From: Paraburkholderia flagellata
Lineage (GTDB): Bacteria > Pseudomonadota > Gammaproteobacteria > Burkholderiales > Burkholderiaceae
Direction of reading: 5' to 3'
DNA length: 64,000 nt
Assembly: GCF_021390645.1 (NCBI RefSeq)
Contig: NZ_JAJEJT010000004.1
Coordinates: forward strand, 310,001 to 374,000
Shown: positions 35,779-44,268 of the stretch, piece by piece
Numbering within the stretch: position 1 is the stretch's first letter
Layout of the letters: the number at the start of each line of letters is the position of its first letter
Position numbers and translations under genes: made by a program
Notes under the pieces: generated by a model
The model's database searches: none
Told to the model about the DNA's origin: nothing
The model's input: the letters and a program-made list of their open reading frames with translations, nothing else

Positions 35779-36705
35779 ATGCCCGCCCGCTCAATCGCCT
35801 CGCTGTCGCTCTCCTTCGGGCTCGTTTCGATACCGGTGAAGCTCTATACCGCGACCGAGAGTTCTTCCGATGTCAGGTTCCACATGCTCGCGCCCGACGG
35901 CTCGCGCGTGAAACAGCAATACGTCTCCGAGAAGACGGGCGATGTCGTCGAGCGCTCGAGCATGAACAAGGGCTACGAGTTCGAAAAGGACCGGTTCGTG
36001 GTCTTCACCAGCGATGAGCTGAAGGCACTGGAAGACGCTGCGAGTCATGTCGTCGAGATAATGGCCTTCATCCCGGAAGAGGCGATTAACCCGGTCTTTT
36101 ACGACAAAGCCTATTACATTGCGCCCGACAAGCGGGGCGGAAAGCCGTATAGCTTGCTGCAGCAGGCGCTTGCACAGAGCGGTCGCTGCGCGTTGGCGAA
36201 ATGGGCGTCCAAGGGAAGGACGCGGATAGTGCAGGTGCGCCCTGAGGAAGATGGACTCGTCTTTCAGCAACTGCTTTATGCGGATGAAGTCCGCTCGCTG
36301 GCTGACCTGCATGTCGAACGCGTCGAGGTGTCCGACACCGAGATGAAACTCGCGCTGCAAATCATCGAGCAGGGTGCTGAAGATGATTACGACCCGAAGG
36401 CGTACGAGGACGAAGAGAAGAAGCGCATTCTCGCGGCCATAGACGAAAAGATTGAAGGCAAGCAGGTCGTCGTCCATGAGACAGATGAGGAACTGACTGG
36501 TGGCGGCCAGGTCATCGACCTGATGGATGCCTTGCGAGCCAGTCTCAAGGGCGGCGCGAAAGCGAAACCCGCTCCGGCAACCAAGCGCAGCAAAAGCGCG
36601 GAGCCCGTTGCCGAGCTGCCCGTGGCGCCCAAAACGCGCAAGCCAGCGGCGCGTGCCGCGAAAGTACCCGCCGAAGCGCCTGCGAAGGTCCGGGCACGCA
36701 AGTGA
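35779..36705 (+). CDS. ku: Ku DNA-end-binding protein
   Basis: The 308-aa protein shows the bacterial Ku core (about 1-255): ISLSFGLVSIPVKLYTA-type start (here SLSFGLVSIPVKLYTATE), the YEFEKDRFVVFTSDEL block and VIDLMDALRASL. A Lys/Ala/Pro-rich basic tail (256-308) follows, as in Ku proteins that bind DNA through the C-terminus and recruit LigD. aaggagaa precedes the start. Its stop overlaps the start of the next gene (GTGA). Confidence 0.95.
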   Translation: MPARSIASLSLSFGLVSIPVKLYTATESSSDVRFHMLAPDGSRVKQQYVSEKTGDVVERSSMNKGYEFEKDRFVVFTSDELKALEDAASHVVEIMAFIPEEAINPVFYDKAYYIAPDKRGGKPYSLLQQALAQSGRCALAKWASKGRTRIVQVRPEEDGLVFQQLLYADEVRSLADLHVERVEVSDTEMKLALQIIEQGAEDDYDPKAYEDEEKKRILAAIDEKIEGKQVVVHETDEELTGGGQVIDLMDALRASLKGGAKAKPAPATKRSKSAEPVAELPVAPKTRKPAARAAKVPAEAPAKVRARK

Positions 36706-37541
36706 CATCACAAGCCGCCGCGCGCGAGATATCGATGCGCGAACTGCAGGCCATGCTGGGCGTCTCGCGCAGCGTGGTTTCCGGCCTCATTGCTGCGGGA
36801 TTCGTGACGCCGTCGCGGGGCCCGGGAAACGCATACCGCTTCACGTTCCAGGATGTCGTGCTGCTGCGCACAGCACTCCAGCTGCGCGCAGCGCGAATAC
36901 CGCCGCGCAAGATCATCACCGCACTCTCGCGGCTGCGAGACGAATTGCCCGATGAGTTGCCGCTTACTGGAATTCGCGTATCGGCAGTCGGCAACGACGT
37001 GGCGGTTCGAACGGGCCCTTCGCAATGGGACGCCGCGACAGGCCAGTTCCTGCTGGACTTCGAGGTCGCGCAAATCAAGGGCGATGTCGTCTTTCTGGAC
37101 TCCGCTCCCGCGCAGAAGAATCTCACGCATCAGGCGCAGGAGTGGTATGACCTCGGCGAACTGCTGAGAACATCAGATGTGAACGGTGCCGAACGGGCAT
37201 ACAGGAAGGCCATCGAGTTATCGCCCCAGCCTTTTTATGCCGCCTACGTAGACTTGGGTGCGCTCCTGTGTGAACGCGAAATCCGGTGCGAAGATGCGCT
37301 ACATGTGTTCGACGAGGCGTTGGTTCACTTTCCTGGCGATGCCGTGTTGCACTTCAATCGCGCGATTGCGTTTGAGGAACTGGGCCGTTTCGACGACGCC
37401 GAGCGAAGCTATGAGCATTGCCTGGAACTCGACCCGTCGTACGCGGATGCCCACCACAATCTGGCAATACTGCTCGAAAGACGTGGCGACCCACAAGGTC
37501 TGGTCCGCCATTTGAATGCGTATCGCCGGCTGACTACCTAA
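36702..37541 (+). CDS. MerR-type HTH protein with TPR repeats, coupled to ku
   Basis: The 279-aa protein begins with a GTG that overlaps the ku stop by four bases. Residues 10-80 form a MerR-like winged helix (ISMRELQAMLGVSRSVVSGLIAAGFV, then VVLLRTALQLRAARI). Residues 145-275 hold three or more TPR units (WYDLGELLRTSDVNGAERAY, DLGALLCEREIRCEDALHVF, FNRAIAFEELGRFDDAERSY). No coiled coil or effector domain of classical MerR proteins is seen. Its coupling to Ku and LigD suggests a regulator or scaffold for end joining; this is inference. Confidence 0.85.
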   Translation: MTSQAAAREISMRELQAMLGVSRSVVSGLIAAGFVTPSRGPGNAYRFTFQDVVLLRTALQLRAARIPPRKIITALSRLRDELPDELPLTGIRVSAVGNDVAVRTGPSQWDAATGQFLLDFEVAQIKGDVVFLDSAPAQKNLTHQAQEWYDLGELLRTSDVNGAERAYRKAIELSPQPFYAAYVDLGALLCEREIRCEDALHVFDEALVHFPGDAVLHFNRAIAFEELGRFDDAERSYEHCLELDPSYADAHHNLAILLERRGDPQGLVRHLNAYRRLTT

Positions 37542-37598
37542 ACCACGCGGGACGTAAGGTGGCTTCGTATGGAGGCTCGTCAGCATGTTCGCCATTGC

Positions 37599-38891
37599 CT
37601 AGTCCAGAGCGAAATCCGCGGGGACTTCCGCCTCCCTGGCGTAGCGGAATACGTTCAAGTCGTCGTGCTGAATGGCGGGCTTTTTGCCTGAAATGAGGTC
37701 GGCGAGAAGCTGCGCCGAACCGCAGGACATTGTCCAGCCAAGCGTGCCATGGCCCGTGTTCAGGAAAAGGTTGGACACGGCAGTGCGCCCGACAATGGGC
37801 GTGCCGTCTGGCGTCATCGGGCGCAGCCCAGTCCAGAACGTCGCCTTCGATGTGTCGCCGCCGCCCGGGAACAGGTCGTTCACGCACATTTCGAGCGTCT
37901 CGCGCCGCGCCTCGCGCAGGCGCTTGTCAAACCCGACGATTTCGGCCATGCCGCCCACGCGAATTCGTTTGTCGAAGCGCGTGATGGCGATCTTGTAGGT
38001 CTCGTCCAGGACAGTGGAGACGGGAGCGCGTGCCTCGTCCACGATAGGAGCCGTGATGGAATACCCTTTGAGCGGGTAGACCGGGATCTTGACGAGGCCC
38101 GACAGGAAGTTAGTCGAATAGGAGCCAAATGCGACAACGAACGCATCGGCATGGATGAGCTTGGTCCCATGACGGACGCCAGCGACTTTGCAGTCTTCGA
38201 TAGCGAGGGAATCGACGGGCGTGTTGTAGCGGAACGTCACGCCTGCCTCTGCGGCGAGGGCTGCAAGCCGGGTTGTGAACAGTTGGCAGTCGCCTGTCTC
38301 GTCGCCAGGCAAACGAAGACCGCCGGTTAGCTTGTGCGAGGTGGCAGCGAGCGCAGGCTCGACCCGCGAGAGTTCGCTTGCAGTCAACACTTCATAGGCA
38401 ACGTGCGCCTCTTTCAGTACGGCGATGTCTTTTGCTGTGCCGTCGAACTGCTGCTGCGTTCGGAACACCTGTAGCGTGCCGCCGGTTCGTCCTTCGTACT
38501 GGATACCCGTTTCAGCGCGCAGTGCCTTCAGGCAATCGCGGCTGTATTCCGCAAGCCGCACCATACGGTTCTTGTTGATCGCGTAGCGCTCGGCGGTGCA
38601 GTTCTGCAGCATCTGCCACATCCACTGAAGCTGGAACTGCTTGTCCGCGTCATCCGGGCGGATGGCGAGCGGAGCGTGCTTCTGGAACATCCACTTAACG
38701 GCTTTGAGCGGAACGCCGGGTGCCGCCCACGGTGCGGCATACCCGGGAGAAATTTGCCCGGCGTTCGCGAAGCTCGTCTCGAGCGCGGGACCTTGCTCGC
38801 GGTCGATGACAGTGACTTCATGACCGGCGCGCGCCAGATAGAACGCGCTAGTCACACCGACGACCCCACTACCCAAGACCAGAACTCGCAT
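37599..38891 (-). CDS. dadA: D-amino-acid dehydrogenase DadA
   Basis: The 430-aa flavoprotein has the FAD motif [19 protein letters not shown], then [22 protein letters not shown] and the C-terminal [14 protein letters not shown] and [17 protein letters not shown], all close to canonical DadA small subunit. It oxidises D-alanine and other D-amino acids with electron transfer to quinone. It is a single-gene unit here; no alanine racemase dadX is adjacent. It converges with the MerR-TPR gene. Confidence 0.93.
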   Translation of the reverse strand: MRVLVLGSGVVGVTSAFYLARAGHEVTVIDREQGPALETSFANAGQISPGYAAPWAAPGVPLKAVKWMFQKHAPLAIRPDDADKQFQLQWMWQMLQNCTAERYAINKNRMVRLAEYSRDCLKALRAETGIQYEGRTGGTLQVFRTQQQFDGTAKDIAVLKEAHVAYEVLTASELSRVEPALAATSHKLTGGLRLPGDETGDCQLFTTRLAALAAEAGVTFRYNTPVDSLAIEDCKVAGVRHGTKLIHADAFVVAFGSYSTNFLSGLVKIPVYPLKGYSITAPIVDEARAPVSTVLDETYKIAITRFDKRIRVGGMAEIVGFDKRLREARRETLEMCVNDLFPGGGDTSKATFWTGLRPMTPDGTPIVGRTAVSNLFLNTGHGTLGWTMSCGSAQLLADLISGKKPAIQHDDLNVFRYAREAEVPADFALD

Positions 38892-39256
38892 AACCGTCGT
38901 CTCCCCAGCCAGGAGGCCGTAAGTCGTGAACGAACGCCGCCGGTGTTTGATCTGGCAGTCGATAACTGGATGCTAGCGACATATGAACAGTTTTCAATAA
39001 TGTTTGGTCCGCGATTTATGGTTGAAATCGCTATGTCGATTGGAGGGTGGAGTCACGAAAGTTTCCAAACCTGGATCTGGGCTTGATTGCACGGAACAGA
39101 AAGAGAATTGTTTGCGAAACGCGAGAACAGTATTGGATGTAATCGGGACAAATTAATCTAAGTGTGCATATACACTATAGCCCATCGATGTCGCGGGGAA
39201 GTCAGCCAGTTCTGCGGTTTCGTCGACGCGCTTTCCAATCTCTTTTGGGGTTAATC
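38892..39256. other. Divergent promoter region, dadA and alkene reductase
   Basis: An AT-rich 365-base region with no gene. It must hold promoters for dadA (leftward) and the reductase (rightward). No operator could be assigned with confidence. Confidence 0.4.
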
Positions 39257-40369
39257 ATGTCCAAGCTCTTTTCTGAAGTGAAAGTCGGCCCGTACACGTT
39301 CTCGCACCGAGTCGTTCTTGCGCCGTTGACCCGTATGCGTGCCGAAAGCGGTGCGATTCCCGGCCCGCTCATGGCCCGGTATTACGCGCAGCGCGCATCG
39401 GCCGGCGGGTTCCTGATTGGTGAGGCGACCATCGCTGCGCCGAACGGCAATGGATATCTTGGTGCGCCCGGTCTGTACGACGATAGTCAGATTGCTGGCT
39501 GGAAACGCGTGACCGATGCAGTCCATGCGAAAGGCGCGAGAATTTTCCTTCAGCTGTACCACGCTGGGCGCCAGTCAAATTCGGAGTTGCAACCCGACGG
39601 CGGGCAACCCGTCGGTCCCTCGGAAGTGCCTCATGGCGGCGTCGCTTACACGGACGCCGGCTGGGTTCCAAATACGCCGAATCGCTCACTGGAGACACAC
39701 GAGATTGCGGGTATCGTCGAGAGTTTTCGCGCTGCGGCAGCACGCGGCGTCGCGGCAGGCTTCGACGGCGTGGAACTGCATGCCGCAAACGGCTATCTGT
39801 TCGACCAGTTCCTGCAGGACGGTAGCAACAAGCGGACGGACATCTATGGCGGTTCGTTCGAAAACCGCGCTCGCCTGTTGATGGAAGCCACCCGTGCAGT
39901 TATTTCAGTGTGGGGAAGCGACAAGGTTGCCGTGCGCCTTGGGCCGAGCGGGTCGTGGGGCGATATGTCGGATAGTGACCCTGTCGGTCTGTTCACGTAT
40001 GTTGCGGAAGAACTGGCGAAGCTGAATCTCGCGTACCTGCACCTCATCGAGCCCCGCATTCTCGGCAATGTCGAGAACGAGAGCGCCAACCCGGATCCGG
40101 TCGCAGCCCAAATGATTCGCAAGCACTATGCGGGCACCATCATCGCGGCCGGAGGCTTCGACGGCGAAAAGGCCGAAGCGATCCTGCAGGCCGGCGACGC
40201 CAATCTGGTTGCATTCGGCCGACACTTCATTGCGAATCCCGACCTTCCGGAGCGGCTGCGTCGCAACCTTTCGCTCAACCCGTACGACCGCCCGACGTTC
40301 TTTGGCGGCACGCATATCGGTTATACGGACTACCCGTTCTATGAGTCCGAGGCGCAAGCTGTAGCCTGA
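39257..40369 (+). CDS. Old-yellow-enzyme family alkene reductase (NemA-like)
   Basis: The 370-aa FMN-dependent TIM-barrel protein starts LFSEVKVGPYTFSHRVVLAP and has PLTRMRAESGAIPGPLMARYY, LQLYHAGRQSN, the substrate-binding GVELHAANGYLFDQFLQDG and the ending GRHFIANPDLPERL. Members reduce activated C=C bonds such as N-ethylmaleimide or nitro esters with NAD(P)H. ATG 39257 is chosen by homology, with ttttggggtt as a weak ribosome site. It is a lone gene. Confidence 0.93.
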   Translation: MSKLFSEVKVGPYTFSHRVVLAPLTRMRAESGAIPGPLMARYYAQRASAGGFLIGEATIAAPNGNGYLGAPGLYDDSQIAGWKRVTDAVHAKGARIFLQLYHAGRQSNSELQPDGGQPVGPSEVPHGGVAYTDAGWVPNTPNRSLETHEIAGIVESFRAAAARGVAAGFDGVELHAANGYLFDQFLQDGSNKRTDIYGGSFENRARLLMEATRAVISVWGSDKVAVRLGPSGSWGDMSDSDPVGLFTYVAEELAKLNLAYLHLIEPRILGNVENESANPDPVAAQMIRKHYAGTIIAAGGFDGEKAEAILQAGDANLVAFGRHFIANPDLPERLRRNLSLNPYDRPTFFGGTHIGYTDYPFYESEAQAVA

Positions 40370-40926
40370 AACGCGAGCTTGAAGCGGATGGTGGGCAGCG
40401 ATGTGCGCCTGCATGCCCGGGCGCGTCGTTGCGTCGGCAGGCAAGCTCACCAATTGCTGGAACTCGGCATCATATTGGTCTCGTTTCGGGCAATTGATCG
40501 ATCCCGCCTACGTCTACACTGGCTTTCATGGAGCGAGGCGTTGGCTCCATCCCAGGATCCCCTCCTGCGGTCGAGTTGAACCATACCGTGTACCAGTTGC
40601 AGAACAGCAGTCCCGCAGCAGTAGGTGTATCTGGCAGAGCTTAATCAGTTATTGTCGAAGTACCATGCTGTTGAATCGATAAGGAGTGCAGGGAAACACG
40701 TAGTTGAAGTCAAGAGCAACACGTAGTTGAATAGCAGGGCAGCATGCAGTTGAAGTATCGCGTCATCCAGCGTTATGTCATTGCAAGTCCAGGCCGCTTA
40801 CATCGGAACGGGTGTAAGCGGCCGTCGTTCGTTGCGGGACGAGAACATTGATTCGCTGCGCCATTAGCGATACCTTTACGTCTATCCTGGTCGCCGGGTT
40901 CTGGTCAACGAGAGGAGAAACGTTTC
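40370..40926. other. Long intergenic region with short direct repeats
   Basis: No gene is supported in 557 bases. Frames here lack any domain character. Three related direct repeats lie at 40695-40753 (separate entry). The end contains a ribosome site (gagaggagaaacg) for the next gene. Confidence 0.4.
40695..40753 (+). repeat. Three tandem-spaced repeats of acgtagttgaa type
   Basis: aacacgtagttgaa occurs at 40695-40708 and 40718-40731, and a variant (cagcatgcagttgaa) at 40739-40753. Period is about 22-23 bases, close to two helical turns, which suits a set of protein-binding sites. They lie 175-230 bases before the ribonuclease-like gene. Confidence 0.5.
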
Positions 40927-41397
40927 GTGAAGAGAGCATGGGCTTTCTCCTGCATCGTCGCCTTGAGCGCGATCCTCTGCGGATGCGGCAAGGAGAGTTC
41001 GCGAAACGTCACTGAAGCATCGGGCGCATCCGCAAGCCAGGCGCCGGGTCAGTCGGCGCAGGGCGCAAGCGGCACACCCGCCGCATCAGGCGCGCAAGTC
41101 GCGGGTGCGCTGGGCACCATCACCAGGACACAGTTGCCGGCGGAAGCAGCCGAGACACTGCGGCTGATCAAAGCGGGCGGCCCCTTCCCTTTTGCGGACG
41201 ACGGCGTGTTGTTCCGCAACACTGCGCTTTTGCTGCCGAAGCATCCGCGCGGCTACTACCACACATACACGGTTCGCACCCCTGGCGCGACGGATCGCGG
41301 CCAGCGCCGGATCGTATGCGGTGGCCCGCGCAGGCAGACCGGCGAGTGTTACTACACCGACGATTACTACGCCAGTTTCAAGCGCATCGCAGAGTAA
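40927..41397 (+). CDS. Ribonuclease Sa/barnase-like lipoprotein lacking catalytic residues
   Basis: The 156-aa protein has a lipoprotein signal with lipobox LCGC (Cys20), a Ser/Ala/Gly-rich linker (22-65) and a microbial ribonuclease (N1/Sa-type) domain (69-156: LPAEAAETLRLIKAGGPFPF, LLPKHPRGYYH, YYTDDYYASF). In RNase Sa the key residues are Glu54, Arg69 and His85. Here the arginine is kept (RRIV, Arg128), but the Glu in YYHEYTV is Thr113 and the His in DHY is Tyr147. It is thus probably not an active RNase. No barstar-type inhibitor gene is adjacent. Confidence 0.85.
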   Translation: MKRAWAFSCIVALSAILCGCGKESSRNVTEASGASASQAPGQSAQGASGTPAASGAQVAGALGTITRTQLPAEAAETLRLIKAGGPFPFADDGVLFRNTALLLPKHPRGYYHTYTVRTPGATDRGQRRIVCGGPRRQTGECYYTDDYYASFKRIAE

Positions 41398-41499
41398 CGA
41401 CGGACTCTGATCGAAAGCGCTCAGCCAAATTGATTGACCCCTTAAATCGCGTTCATTAAACTGAGATCCCTTTTGCGCCACGTGCACAAGGGGACCTCC

Positions 41500-42132
41500 A
41501 TGCCTAGCCTTGCTACTCTCGGACTCTTTTCAGGCGCCTGTCTCGCGCTCACGATGACTCCGGGTCCGGACATGCTGCTCATAGCGTCGAGAAGCGTGAC
41601 TCAGGGACGCTCTGCCGGCTTCGCATCACTTGGCGGAATTCTGGCTGGAACCTATTGCCACGCAATGCTGGCAGCGTTGGGCCTTTCCCAACTGTTTCTC
41701 GCAGTGCCGGTAGCCTACGATATTGTCAGATTCGCTGGCGCCGCCTACCTGCTCTACCTTGCATGGAAGACCCTTCGCGCGTCTCCCATTTCCATCACAC
41801 CCGCCGCAAATGAAGCTCGCTTACCTGTTCGCAAGATTTTCGGGCAAGGGTTGCTGACCAATCTGCTCAATCCGAAGATGGCTTTGTTCGTCCTTGCGCT
41901 GTTTCCGCAATTCGTGCGTCCGCAAGATGGTGCAGTGGCCTTTCAGATCTTGACGCTTGCGACCGTGCTTAACGTCATCGGTCTGATCGTGAACGGTGTC
42001 GTCATACTTTCTGCAAGTCAACTGAGCCAGAGGTGGGCAGGCCGACGCGATCGGTCACGGACCCCTCAATACCTGCTTGCGTCAGTTTTCACTGGATTGG
42101 CAGTGAGACTTGCGATCGCAAGCCGGAACTGA
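41500..42132 (+). CDS. LysE/RhtB-family amino-acid exporter
   Basis: The 210-aa membrane protein has the LysE/RhtB marks MTPGPDMLLIASRSVTQGR, GGILAGTYCHAMLAALGLS and GLLTNLLNPKMALFVLALFPQFV, with about six helices. It exports amino acids or related compounds. ATG 41500 follows ggggacctcc. It converges with the tautomerase gene over a strong hairpin. Confidence 0.92.
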   Translation: MPSLATLGLFSGACLALTMTPGPDMLLIASRSVTQGRSAGFASLGGILAGTYCHAMLAALGLSQLFLAVPVAYDIVRFAGAAYLLYLAWKTLRASPISITPAANEARLPVRKIFGQGLLTNLLNPKMALFVLALFPQFVRPQDGAVAFQILTLATVLNVIGLIVNGVVILSASQLSQRWAGRRDRSRTPQYLLASVFTGLAVRLAIASRN

Positions 42133-42168
42133 CCATCAAGGGAAGCGGTTTTTCGCGATCGTTCATCG

Positions 42169-42200
42169 CGAGCCGATGCGCCGAGCCGCGCATCGGCTCG
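42169..42200. terminator. Strong bidirectional hairpin between convergent genes
   Basis: A perfect 12-base stem (cgagccgatgcg at 42169-42180, cgcatcggctcg at 42189-42200) with an 8-base loop lies between the stops of the LysE and tautomerase genes. There is no clear T-run. Confidence 0.7.
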
Positions 42201-42231
42201 GCGTCGTGGTTGTCCTGCGCCTAACGCATGC

Positions 42232-42657
42232 TTACCCGATCGCCGCTTCCTGTATCGCCTCGACGAGTTCCGCATTGCTGTGGGCGCGGCCCGCGATTCC
42301 CCAGGAGCCGTCCGCCGCATAGACGATGTTGGTCCAGATGTGATCCCGCTTAAGGCGCCCGCCGGCCGCCTGTTCGAGAATCGCGGTCGCCTTTTCGGTG
42401 AAAGCCTGTTTGGCCTCGGGCGTCGCAAGCGCGATCTGCGGCAGCGTGAGTTCGACGAACGCGGCGGCGGCAGGCTTGCCGGCCGAGAACACGCGTGCGG
42501 CCGGTATGACGTTCAACGTCCCGATCACATTGGGCGTCATGAACGCGTTGCCTTCGAGCTGCGCGACGCTCAACAGCGCCTGCGTCAAGGCGGCGAAGGT
42601 ATGGGCTTCGGCCTCGGTGGACAGCACTCCTTCGGATACGGTCAGCGTGATAGGCAT
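42232..42657 (-). CDS. Tautomerase-family protein
   Basis: The 141-aa protein starts MPITLTVSEGVLS, leaving Pro1 after Met removal, the catalytic base of the 4-oxalocrotonate tautomerase superfamily. Its length suggests two fused beta-alpha-beta units (about 1-65 and 66-130). Substrate unknown. gagg precedes the start. It is divergent from a TetR regulator 122 bases away, which probably controls it. Confidence 0.8.
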   Translation of the reverse strand: MPITLTVSEGVLSTEAEAHTFAALTQALLSVAQLEGNAFMTPNVIGTLNVIPAARVFSAGKPAAAAFVELTLPQIALATPEAKQAFTEKATAILEQAAGGRLKRDHIWTNIVYAADGSWGIAGRAHSNAELVEAIQEAAIG

Positions 42658-42697
42658 GGCAGATCCTCATGTGTAAGCGACAGCGGTTAGTGGTATA

Positions 42698-42730
42698 TAT
42701 GTAGCGACTGCTCTCTATGTATAGACACTG
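42698..42730. promoter_or_regulatory. Possible TetR operator repeats
   Basis: Two related direct repeats (tatgtagcgactg at 42698-42710, tatgtatagacactg at 42716-42730) lie in the AT-rich 122-base gap between the tautomerase and TetR genes. Binding is inferred from position only. Confidence 0.35.
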
Positions 42731-42779
42731 ATTGCTCTTTAAGCAAGAAAAAGAGTGATCGCTCCGAATGTGAGATCCG

Positions 42780-43373
42780 ATGCGTTACTCTGCCGAGCAC
42801 AAGATCGAAACCCGCAATCGCATCGTCGATGCAGCGAGCCGCCTGTTCCGGCGCGATGGCTACGGCGGCTCCGGCATCGACGGCCTGACGAGGGAAGCGG
42901 GCGTCACCAACGGCGCGTTTTACGGGCACTTCAAGTCGAAGAGCGAAGCGTTCCGCACGGTGGTTCTGACTGGTATGGAACAGTTGCGGCTCGCCGTCAC
43001 CGAGCTGAAGACGAGCCACGGCAAACGCTGGCTCAAGACGTTCGTTGGGATCTATCTGGGCCCGAAGCGCACTTGCGACATTGGCGAAAGTTGCGCGTTG
43101 CCGAGCTTTTCGCCCGAGATGGTCCGTGCCGACGACGAAACTCGCGAAGCCTATGAGGCGGAACTGCGCCGCTTGATCGAGGAGGTCTCGGCCGGGCTGC
43201 CAGACGAGGTCGGCGCGGCGCGGGACGACAAGGCGATTGCGCTGCTTGCGATGTTGTCGGGCGGCGTCACGCTGGCGCGTGCGGTACCGGACCCGGCGCT
43301 GTCGAAGCGAATCGCCGACGCCGTCGAGCGATCGGCGCTCGCGCTGACTTCGGCGCCGCGCAAGCAAGGTTGA
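42780..43373 (+). CDS. TetR/AcrR-family transcriptional regulator
   Basis: The 197-aa protein has an N-terminal HTH (about 12-55: RNRIVDAASRLFRRDGYGGSG, then VTNGAFYGHFKSK) and a ligand domain with the CALP motif typical of one TetR subgroup (IGESCALPSFSPEMVRAD). It likely represses the divergent tautomerase gene and perhaps itself. Its stop directly abuts the stop of the convergent methyltransferase gene. Confidence 0.92.
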   Translation: MRYSAEHKIETRNRIVDAASRLFRRDGYGGSGIDGLTREAGVTNGAFYGHFKSKSEAFRTVVLTGMEQLRLAVTELKTSHGKRWLKTFVGIYLGPKRTCDIGESCALPSFSPEMVRADDETREAYEAELRRLIEEVSAGLPDEVGAARDDKAIALLAMLSGGVTLARAVPDPALSKRIADAVERSALALTSAPRKQG

Positions 43374-44234
43374 TCAAACCGTCGCCACGAGAATCGACTC
43401 GCCACTTGCCGGCCTCAAGCCATCGCTACGGTCTGCGAAATAACGTGCGGTGAGATCCGCCGTCGAAACATGGCGCGCGTCGCGCAACCCCGCAACGCGT
43501 GCGAGCGCAAGCATCTCGTCCGGTGCGAAGAAGCTCACGAACGGCGTGCCCGCCGCCCTCGCACGTTCATACACGGCGGCGTGCTGCGAGCGCTCGGGCT
43601 CGTCGATGAGTTCGAGCGGCAAAAGGAACGTCATGACGAGTGTCGAGCCCGGTGCGAGCTGCGCGATCTGACGCAGCGTCGCGAGGTTCGCTTCGCGCGT
43701 GAGATACATCGAGACGCCCGTCGACGCGATCACCGCGGGGCTGGCGGCATCGAATCCGGCGGCGGCGAGCCGTTCCCACCATGTCTCACCGGCTTCGAAA
43801 TCCACTGGCACGAAACGCTGCCAATCCTGCTCGCGAAACCCTAGCTCCAGGAGCCGCTGACGCTTCCACGCCTGCGTACCCGGCTTGTCCACTTCGTACA
43901 CGTGCAGGCGCGAGGCGATCTCGGGGTGGCGCTGCGCGAACGTGTCGAGTCCCGCCCCAAGGATCGCATATTGTTGCGCGAGACCTTTTGCGGTCTGTTC
44001 GGCCACGAGATCTTCGACAAAGCGCGCGCGCCCGACGATCGAAGCACGATAACCGCGCGTGCCTTCAGGATGCATATCGGGCCGCTCGCGCCAGTTCGAT
44101 TCGGGCGCGGCGATCTGCATGCCGGTTTCGTCTTCGAGCACATGAGGCGCGTCGTCGACCTGCACGTGCAGCGCGCGCCACAGTGCGACGCGAACGGCGG
44201 TGCTGTCGGGAGCGGCGGTATGGCTGGCGGGCAT
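43374..44234 (-). CDS. SAM-dependent methyltransferase, leucine carboxyl methyltransferase-like family
   Basis: The 286-aa protein fits the LCM/TIGR00027-type methyltransferases: YAILGAGLDTFAQRHPE (SAM site), YEVDKPGTQAWKRQRLLELG, then FVPVDFEAGETWWERL and STGVSMYLTREA. Members methylate unknown small molecules or carboxyl groups. agagga precedes the start. It is separated by 34 bases from the LysR gene upstream on the same strand. Confidence 0.88.
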   Translation of the reverse strand: MPASHTAAPDSTAVRVALWRALHVQVDDAPHVLEDETGMQIAAPESNWRERPDMHPEGTRGYRASIVGRARFVEDLVAEQTAKGLAQQYAILGAGLDTFAQRHPEIASRLHVYEVDKPGTQAWKRQRLLELGFREQDWQRFVPVDFEAGETWWERLAAAGFDAASPAVIASTGVSMYLTREANLATLRQIAQLAPGSTLVMTFLLPLELIDEPERSQHAAVYERARAAGTPFVSFFAPDEMLALARVAGLRDARHVSTADLTARYFADRSDGLRPASGESILVATV

Positions 44235-44268
44235 GGTTCGGTCCTCTGTGGCGGGTTTCGTCGCACGA

